Assembly (NCBI GenBank): GCA_032690845.1
Contig: CM064424.1
Location: forward strand, 48,063,511-48,127,510
DNA: 64,000 nucleotides
Source: Eleusine coracana subsp. coracana
Lineage: Eukaryota; Streptophyta; Magnoliopsida; Poales; Poaceae
Direction: 5' to 3'
The position numbers and the translations under genes were made by a program. Below are positions 57,375-64,000 of this stretch, piece after piece. Positions within the stretch are counted from its first letter, which is position 1; each line of letters begins with the position of its first letter. The notes under the pieces are model-generated. The model was given only the letters and a program-made list of their open reading frames with translations. It was not told where the DNA came from and did no database searches.

Positions 57375-57812
57375 AGCACTGCCGATCGAGCCATTGGCAC
57401 TGCCGGTAGGGTTTCTGACACACTATCATAGATCTACAAACAAGGAATTGTCCTGCACCGGCACTGCCGATCAGGGCATCGGCACTGCCGGTGAGGCAGC
57501 CAAAGAGAAGGAAATGGTCTCTAGCGACATTGACCGGCACTGCCGATCTCAGTCAGTCCGAGAGCTCGAGAGGATAGTTGTCTGTGGAGAGATGAATGGC
57601 ACTACCGACCGGGTGGACCGGCACTGCCGGTGGGCTACAGCCAGAGAGACAGAGGAGGCACCCTTCTCTGGGAGAAAAGACCGGCACTGCCGATGAGCCC
57701 CATCGGCACTGCCGGTGCTAGCAAGACAGACACCAGAGAAGGACTGAACACTACAATGCCTCTGTGAGGGATAACCGGCACTGCCGGTGAGAGCCACCGG
57801 CACTGCCGATGG
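57375..57812. repeat. Palindrome array in U3 (GGCACTGCC type)
   Basis: Core starts at 57375/57396, 57460/57481, 57536 (single), 57598/57620, 57683/57705 and 57777/57799. Pair distances are 21, 21, 22, 22 and 22 bp. Arms extend the palindrome to about 15-17 bp (ACCGGCACTGCCGAT and variants). Confidence 0.85.
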
Positions 57813-58142
57813 AGTGAAAAACAGAGGGCGATAGAACTGGAATATTTGGGAAGATTGAGCATTTGACTTTACCAAATTTGTAAATTATACCCCTCTTAAT
57901 AGTACGGTTTACCTATACTCAAGATTAGAAATAAAAACATTTTTGATCCCTCTTTCTTGAGTGACAAGTGGACTTTCAACTTGAAGCATATTGACCATCT
58001 TCTTTTCTCTTTTTGTTTCAATGCAATACATTCATCAATTGAGATAGTCATCTACACACATACTCAATGAAAAAATTAGTCCATTCTTAATTATATTGAT
58101 GCCAATCACCAAAACAAAATTAGGGGCCTAGATGCACTTTCA

Positions 58143-58585
58143 ATCTCCCCCTTTTTGTGATTGATGGCAATACAACTAGATTTCATGAAAATAACCAATA
58201 ATTTCATTTTGTGATATTCAGAACCATGTGGAGCTCCCCCTAAGTGTGTGCATGATATAAAAAGAATGATTAACAACAATGCACATATACAAAAAAAAAT
58301 ATGAGAGCTCCCCCTATCATTGTGCATATGTGACAATTTTCAATGATGGAGCATAAAAGATAATGAATTAAGCACATGACGATGGTTATCACACAAATGC
58401 ATCTAGAAGTCGAAAAGCAACAATACACCATCACAAGAGACATAGAAGCACCCTAATCATTAAAACACAAAAGAGGTTTACAAGAACACAAGCAAACAGT
58501 TTTACAAACCATAAGCAAATTGTCCATCACTCTCACAAAATGAAAAACAAACTACTAGACACCAACTAAGCTTCTCCCCCTTTGG
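58143..58585 (-). promoter_or_regulatory. Multiple polypurine tracts
   Basis: On the minus strand AAAAAGGGGGAGAT directly precedes the LTR (58143-58153). Further GGGGGAGCTC or GGGGGAGAAG copies lie at 58231-58240, 58305-58314 and 58571-58580. The first is the functional position for plus-strand priming; repeated tracts are typical of Sireviruses. Confidence 0.7.
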
Positions 58586-58624
58586 TATCACAACACCAAA
58601 AAGAGGGAAAATAACCGTCGAAAG

Positions 58625-60276
58625 CTTCACTCCTCCATGGAATCGTTGTCGCCATCATCATCCTCGTCCTGAGCCTCCTGTACAGCCTGTGTGGCCTGAG
58701 AGTAGATACCCTAGGGATCATCATAGGAGCTCATGTCTGGCAGAGGAGTGAACTGCACTGGAGGTGGAAGCTCAACACTGGAAGTGGCGGCGAGGGTCCT
58801 CAAGTCTGACTCAATCTGAGTCAGAGCCTGCTGCTGCTCCCTAATGGCCACTGCAGAGTCCCGGCATATGCAAAACATGGACTTGATGGCACGAGTGAGC
58901 TTCGAGGACCGGCAACGAGGACGAGGGGCAACACTAGGACCGGCTGCCTCTCCCCCAGCGGCTGCTGCTACTGAAGACTGAGGCACATCTGCCACTGCTG
59001 GAGGAGTACTGCCATGGGGAGGGGATGCAATGAGAGGAAACTTCTTCGGTGTGACTGAGGAATGCTTGTGATCACATATGAACTGGCAGCCCACCACATG
59101 CAGAATCATCTTCATAAGGTATGGAGCATAGGTCAAAGAAGCCTTACTAGTGTAGGAGTTGTAGAGAATCTCTGTCTAAATGAAGTCAAACACACTGAAA
59201 GGCTCCGCTCCTTCTCTCATAGCAAACATTAAGGTCTTGGTGGAACTGAGAATATGAGTGTGATCACCCACCTCAGGAGTCAAAGTCACCCGTAGCATGT
59301 TGTTGAGAACGCGAAAGTATGGCTTCAAGCCATGATAGGAACCAAACTCAACACCATGCTTAGGGTCAGCATAACGGGCATCATACATAAACTCCCACTC
59401 ACTGTCCTCCTGAGGATCAAAGACAGTCGCATTGGCCTTACCCCTATCAGTGTCATCAAAGCCAAGAATCTGAGAAAAGTTGAAATAAGTGATAGTGAAC
59501 CGGTTGCCCTCTATGGTCCAGTGGAGCTTGGAATCCATGTGGTTTTCCTCATCAAGCTCAATCCACATGGTAGCATAAAACTAAGCAATGATCTCATCAT
59601 TCCAGTGCTGGTGCAAACCCATGATAATTGTCATGTTCCTCCTATCACACTTTGAGCCAATCAGCTGGAAATTAGGATCATCTGCTGCTGCCATTCTATC
59701 CCAATCAATGCACTTCATAGGTGCAACTTTGTGTGTGGTCTTCTTCAGAATGTTCTTGTACCATGCAACCTGAGTAATGTCCCAAAAACGAACATCGATG
59801 ACACCCGGGTGCTTGGGCTTGGTCCAAGGGTTTCTGTGACGGTATACCCTCATCTCATCCCTAGATGGAGCCACTGGAATCCGGAACCGATCATCCACCT
59901 ATGGAGCCAACAACTGATAGGTGATGGAGGAGTGCATTGGTCCATGGATAGGCTCATGAACAACCTCATCCCCAGACCCAACACCCTCATCATCACTCTC
60001 CTCCTCCTGCTGCTGTTCATCCTCCTCTTCTTCTTCCTCGTCATCAGATTCTTCCTCCTCATCCTCACTAGGAGTGGGATCCCTCGGAGGAAGAGCCTTC
60101 CCTTTTCCCTTGCCATGCCCGAGGCCAACACCACTGGAGGTGGATTGGCCGGAGGCTCCACCTCGGCCCCGCTTGCCTCCTCCACCCCGACGAGCAATGG
60201 GGGAGTCGTTGGGGTCGAAGTCCGCGTCCGAGTCACTGGGAGTGCCCAGATGCTTCTGACGCTTGCCATGGGCCAT
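58625..60276 (-). pseudogene. Additional 3' ORF of the Sirevirus-like element, four in-frame TAG
   Basis: One reading frame runs from ATG 60276 to a TGA near 58630, broken only by TAG at 59899-59901, 59581-59583, 59176-59178 and 58711-58713. The conceptual protein is about 545 aa. It has a basic N-terminus (GGGGKRGRGG), a long acidic run (around 60040-60110), a central domain of unknown fold rich in aromatic residues, a Pro/Ala-rich part and a short coiled segment. The central part loosely recalls the domain named putative plant transposon protein in other grass elements; that is tentative. No signal peptide is visible and an envelope role cannot be claimed. Confidence 0.6.
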
Positions 60277-60355
60277 CTGTCAAGAATAAATGAGGTGGTG
60301 TTTAGAAAGGAATGCAACAAAACAGAAGTGTACTGCTGTCAGGTTTGTCCTGATC

Positions 60356-61125
60356 GGCAGTGCCTGTGGGTCAAACAGACAGCAGCCTGAGAGGGACTGC
60401 TTTCTGGTTGACACAACTGGCAGTGCCGATGACTGACATCGGCAGTGCCGATCAGTTCAAGTCGACGCTGCAACGGTCAATAGGGTTTCTGGATCTCCCG
60501 ATCGGCAGTGCCGGTGGAGGCCATCGGCAGTGCCGATCAGGGGAGTTTGAAACCCTAAGTCCACCAAAAAACTAGGATTTAGCCACTAAAACTCTACCAA
60601 ATTGCAGGGGTGACTAAATTACTCCTAGATGAACATCTTTATCAAATGAAATTATGCAAAACATGAAGCATTGCGAGATTCAAAAGATGGAGATATTTCA
60701 AAAATACCTTCAAAAGTCCTTCAAATCCGAGAGAGATGGAGGAGATGAGGTCTAGGAATTGACTAGATCCACTTCCTTCTTGATTCCACGAGTTTTGGCA
60801 AGGATTTGGAGGGGAGACTAGGATTAGGGTTGGAGAGAGAGGAGGGGCGCGGTTGGAAGAATATGTCAAAACTAGACTTGGTCCCGTGAGGGGGCCGATT
60901 TAAGTTCAACACACTCAGGCCCGCATCGGCAGTGCCGGTGATGAGCATCGGCAGTGCCGTTGTGGGTCAACACACCAGGTTTAGCCCCGCATCAGTAGTG
61001 CCGGTGAGGAGCATTGGCAGTGCCGATGAGGGCAACCCGAGGAACAAAAATTCCCAGGCAGAGGCTGGTTCGGTTGGAGGCCTGATCGGCAGTGCCGGTG
61101 AAGGGACCGGCAGTGCCGATACACT
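60356..61125. repeat. Palindrome array in the spacer between pol and the 3' ORF
   Basis: GGCAGTGCC cores start at 60356 (single), 60419/60441, 60504/60526, 60928/60950, 60994/61016 and 61088/61109. Distances within pairs are 22, 22, 22, 22 and 21 bp. The array ends about 80 bp before the start codon of the 3' ORF. On the plus strand it has the opposite core (GGCAGTGCC) to the U3 array (GGCACTGCC). Confidence 0.85.
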
Positions 61126-61371
61126 GAAGAACAGACAGAACTAGAATGAAAGAGCTAGAAGAGAGAGTTCTAAAAACAGGTTTTGATGGACAAAAATCAA
61201 TCTTGACATCATATGATCAGCCAACAATCAACAATACATTACAATGACCATATTTTGACAAGATTTGATCCAATGATCAAGAAGCAACACCATTAGCAAA
61301 AACATGAGACTTTTTGACATAAAGCAATGATTTTTGCAAAGATAAAACAATCATTTAGATGTGCACATCCT

Positions 61372-62202
61372 CTATACCACATTGCTAGAATCAAGGATAT
61401 TTAGCTCACTTCTAAGATAACAAAATCTTTTCTCATCTAAGGGCTTGGTGAAAATATCCGCTAGTTGATCTTCGGTTCGCACATGACTAACTTCTATATC
61501 CCCCTTGATAGAATGATCTCTCAAAAAGTGGTGGCGGATATCTATATGCTTTGTGCGTGAATGCTCAACGGGGTTGTAAGCTAGCTTTATGGCACTCTCA
61601 TTGTCACATAGGAGTGGAACACGGTTCAACTTGTAATCGTAGTCCCTTAGAGTTTGTCTCATCCAAAGTAGTTGTGCACAACAACTACCGGCTGCAACAT
61701 ACTCCGCTTCGGCGGTGGAAAGTGCAACGGAGTTTTGTTTCTTGGATGACCATGACACTAGGGACCTACCCAAGAATTGACACGTCCTGGAGGTGCTCTT
61801 TCTATCTACTTTATCCCCGGCATAATCCGCATCTGAATAGCCTAAAAGGTTGAACTTTGAACCCTTGGGGTACCAAAGCCCTAGGTTGGGAGTGTGAACC
61901 AAATATCTCAAGTTTCTTTTAACGGCCACCAAGTGACACTCCATAGGAGTGGCTTGAAAACGTGCACACATACACACACTAAGCATGATATCGGGCCTAG
62001 ATGCACAAAGATAAAGCAACGAGCCTATCATGGAGCAGTATACCTTTTGATCAACGGGTTTGTACTTTTTGTTGAGGTCGATGTGTCCATTTGTTGGCAT
62101 GGGAGTTTTGATGGGCTTGGCCTTGTCCATGTCAAATTTCTTCAATAAGTCTTGAGTGCACTTGGCTTGACATATGAAGGTTCCCTCCTTGAGTTGCTTC
62201 AC
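61372..62202 (-). pseudogene. Copia RNase H and connection region
   Basis: The reading contains CSMIGSLLYLCASRPDI, the RNase H blocks DADYAGDKVDRKS, SLVSWSSKKQNSVALSTAEA and EYVAAG, and the C-terminal TKHIDIRHHFLRD and DIFTKPLD. It ends in a natural stop at 61372-61374. It is in the same frame as the reverse transcriptase and is separated from it by TAA codons at 62203-62205 and 62290-62292. Confidence 0.9.
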
Positions 62203-62289
62203 TTAGAAGCCTAGAAAGTATGTCAATTCTCCCATCTTGGACATCTCAAACCTCTTGGTCATTATCTTGCTAAACTCATCACAAAAGTT

Positions 62290-62910
62290 TTAGTTAGTAG
62301 AACCAAATATAATGTCATCGACATATATTTGGCATACAAAGATATCATTGCCAAAACGCTTGGTGAAGAGGATTGCATCGGCCTTGCCAATGACAAAACC
62401 TTTTTTAATAAGAAAATCCCTTAGATATTCATACCATGCTCTTGGAGCTTGCTTAAGCCCATAGAGCGCCTTATGGAGCTTGAAAACATGATTAGGATAC
62501 TTTAGGTCTTCAAAACCCGGTGGTTGCTCCACATACACCTCTTCCTTAATTGGCCTATTTAGGAATGCACTTTTCACGTCCATTTGGTACAACTTAAAAT
62601 CATGGTGAGTAGCAAAAGCAAGTAATATTCTAATAGATTCAAGCCTTGCTACGGGGGCATAGGTTTCATCAAAATCCAAACCTTCCACTTGTGAATACCC
62701 CTTTGCCACGAGCCTTGCCTTGTTTCTTGTCACAACACCATCTTTATTTTGTTTGTTGTGAAACACCCATTTGGTGCCCACAACATTCTTGTTCTTTGGC
62801 CTTTCCTCCAATGTCCACACTTCATTTCTTGTGAAGTTGTTTAACTCTTCTTGTATGGCCATCACCCAATCTGAATCCTCAAGTGCTTGCTCTACCCTAA
62901 ATGGCTCCAT
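62290..62910 (-). pseudogene. Copia reverse transcriptase
   Basis: Ordered copia motifs: EVWTLEERPKNKNVVGTKWV, KARLVAKGYSQVEGLDFDET, MDVKSAFLN, YGLKQAPRAWYE and the catalytic YVDDIIFGSTN. The fragment ends at a TAA (62290-62292) where related elements have Gln. Upstream coding sequence in the same frame extends to 63178. Confidence 0.92.
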
Positions 62911-63177
62911 AGAAGAGACAAAAGAGTAATGTTCACAAAAATTACTAACTCGAGATCTAGTGATTACTCCCTTGTCAATATCTCCAAGAATTTGCTCGAC
63001 GGGGTGATCATGTTGTACACTTTGATGTACTCTTGGGCGTGGTAGATGTAAGCTTTCTTGACCACCATCTTTATCAACGTCTTGATCATGTCTTTGAGAG
63101 TCATCACTTGATGCTTGCTCATGATCCCCAAAATCTTGATCTTGAACACTCGCATGGTCAATTCCTTCATTTTCATG

Positions 63178-63999
63178 TTATTGATTTTATCTTGGGGGAG
63201 AGGGTTGACTTTCAACACTTGATGTTTCTTGTGGTCTCACATCACCGATGGCCATCCTTTTTAATGCATTTCTAGGAGCTTCATTATCTACATCATCAAT
63301 AGAAACTTGCTCCTCTTGAGAGCCATTAGATTCATCAAATGTCACGTCACGTGAAATTTCAACACAACCGGTGGTTTTGTTGAACACACAATAGGCATGA
63401 ACATTTGACCCGTAACCAAGCAAGAAACCTTCATCAACTTTTGGAGCAAACTTTGAAGTCTTGGGTTTCTTGTTTAGCATAAAACATTTTCTCCCAAAGA
63501 CACGAAAGTAGGAAATATTGGGCTTGTTACCTGTTAGTAGCTCATAAGGTGTTTTCTTCAAGAGTCGATGGAGATACAACCGGTTGGAGGCATGGCATGC
63601 GGTGTTGACGGCTTCGGCCCAAAAGCGATCGAACGTCTTGTATTCATCTAGCATTGTTCTTGCCATCTCAATTAGTGTGCGGTTCTTTCTTTCGACCACC
63701 CCATTTTATTGAGGGGAGTAGGGTGCCGAAAACTCATGCTTGATGCCTTCTTCATCAAGGTACTCCTCAACTTGAGTATTCTTGAACTCGATACCGTTGT
63801 CACTTCTTATCTTCTTGATCTTCATTTCATATTCATTTTGTGCTCTTCTCATGAATATTTTGAGCACATCCTTCACTTCACCTTTATCATGCAAAAAGAA
63901 TACCCACGTGAAGCGAGAAAAATCATCAACAATTACAAGACCATATTTGTTACCGCCAATGCTTATGTAGGAGACAGGTCCGAAAAGATCCATGTCCAA
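63178..63999 (-). pseudogene. Copia integrase core and C-terminal part (N-terminus off window)
   Basis: The DDE integrase: first Asp in LVIVDDFSRFTWVFFL, second in IRSDNGIEF, and the Glu further on. A TAA (63703-63705) lies inside the highly conserved QQNGVVER block. After it come ERKNRTLIEMARTML, FWAEAVNTACHASNRLY and FGRKCFMLNKK. Two more TAA codons (63187-63189, 63178-63180) lie in the linker to the reverse transcriptase. The frame is otherwise open. Confidence 0.92.
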
Positions 64000-64000
64000 C

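Larger units (their letters stand above)
56614..58142 (-). repeat. 3' LTR of the Sirevirus-like element
   Basis: 1,529 bp from TGAAAGTTGCCC to GATGCACTTTCA, with the terminal inverted hexamer TGAAAG/CTTTCA. On the minus strand a TATAAAA box lies at 57322-57328. Upstream of it in U3 is a run of GGCACTGCC palindromes (57375-57807), and downstream, in R/U5, one pair (56695 and 56717). Confidence 0.88.
56614..64000 (-). mobile_element. Sirevirus-like Ty1/copia element (3' part; runs off right edge)
   Basis: Read on the minus strand the order is integrase, reverse transcriptase, RNase H, a palindrome-rich spacer, an additional 3' ORF, multiple purine tracts, and the 3' LTR (56614-58142). Integrase before reverse transcriptase defines copia. 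An extra ORF after pol, several GGGGGAG purine tracts and LTR palindromes are the marks of the Sirevirus (SIRE/Maximus) lineage. The pol frame has five TAA codons and no frameshift; the 3' ORF has four TAG codons. The gag gene, PBS and 5' LTR are outside the window. This is an old, inactive genomic copy. Confidence 0.9.

Noticed and set aside
58625..60276. Calling the 3' ORF an envelope gene
   Set aside because: No signal peptide, transmembrane anchor or glycoprotein motif is visible; the name would rest on position only.
58711..60276. Programmed readthrough of four TAG codons
   Set aside because: Four separate readthrough events in one frame are implausible; decay of Gln codons explains them and matches the TAA codons in pol.
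56691..61125. Regularly spaced short palindromes resembling a CRISPR array
   Set aside because: The spacing is 21-22 bp within pairs and irregular between pairs, and the sequences lie inside a copia retroelement of a plant genome. No cas genes exist here.

Overview
The window looks like nuclear DNA from a grass (Poaceae). The evidence is spliced genes with GT-AG introns, GC-rich 5' exons in a grass style, a 1,202-aa P-class PPR protein, a plant-type SWI3D homologue, and a dense, nested load of grass transposable elements: hAT, mariner, Stowaway, PIF/Harbinger, Mutator-like, copia/Sirevirus, LINE, SINE and very small LTR elements. The species cannot be fixed from the sequence alone.

Layout. 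1-4650: two adjacent hAT ends, then an internally deleted Ac-like hAT whose transposase is split by a 2.18-kb solo LTR of Sirevirus type. 5053-6643: a complete 4-exon gene for 40S ribosomal protein S19 with telo-box and site II promoter motifs. 7510-8266: a hAT MITE. 9360-11343: an RPA-like fragment, a SINE-like unit and a 273-bp miniature LTR element. 12923-16734: a two-exon PPR gene (minus). 17295-20621: a complete mariner-like element with 28-bp TIRs and a decayed DD39D transposase. 22627-25522: a two-exon SASA-domain carbohydrate esterase (minus). 26146-35864: a seven-exon SWI3D-type chromatin remodelling subunit (minus), whose second intron carries a three-LTR retroelement. 36060-40765: a SINE and a decayed LINE (minus). 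42330-42932: a small four-TM protein, possibly MEE60-like (minus). 45841-47117: four consecutive exons of a CAS1/RWA-type acetyltransferase relic (minus). 47970-48802: a Pack-MULE-like element. 51004-53761: a PIF/Harbinger element with an intact transposase ORF and a Myb/SANT partner ORF. 55476-55912: an LTR plus primer-binding site of another retroelement. 56614-64000: the 3' two thirds of a Sirevirus-like copia element (minus), running off the right edge.

Seven units look like host genes: RPS19, PPR, esterase, SWI3D, the four-TM protein, the RWA relic, and possibly fragments near 8.3-10.2 kb. They are unrelated housekeeping or regulatory genes and do not form a pathway. Most of the rest is transposon-derived.

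The most unusual signal is in the Sirevirus-type elements. Short palindromes occur as pairs with a 21-22 bp repeat distance (about two helical turns) in the LTR and again in a spacer in front of the extra 3' ORF. A second, unrelated LTR at 1448-3624 has the same pairing and the same 22-bp distance with a completely different palindrome sequence. Nearly all readable nonsense codons in the transposon ORFs can be explained by single C-to-T changes in glutamine codons.
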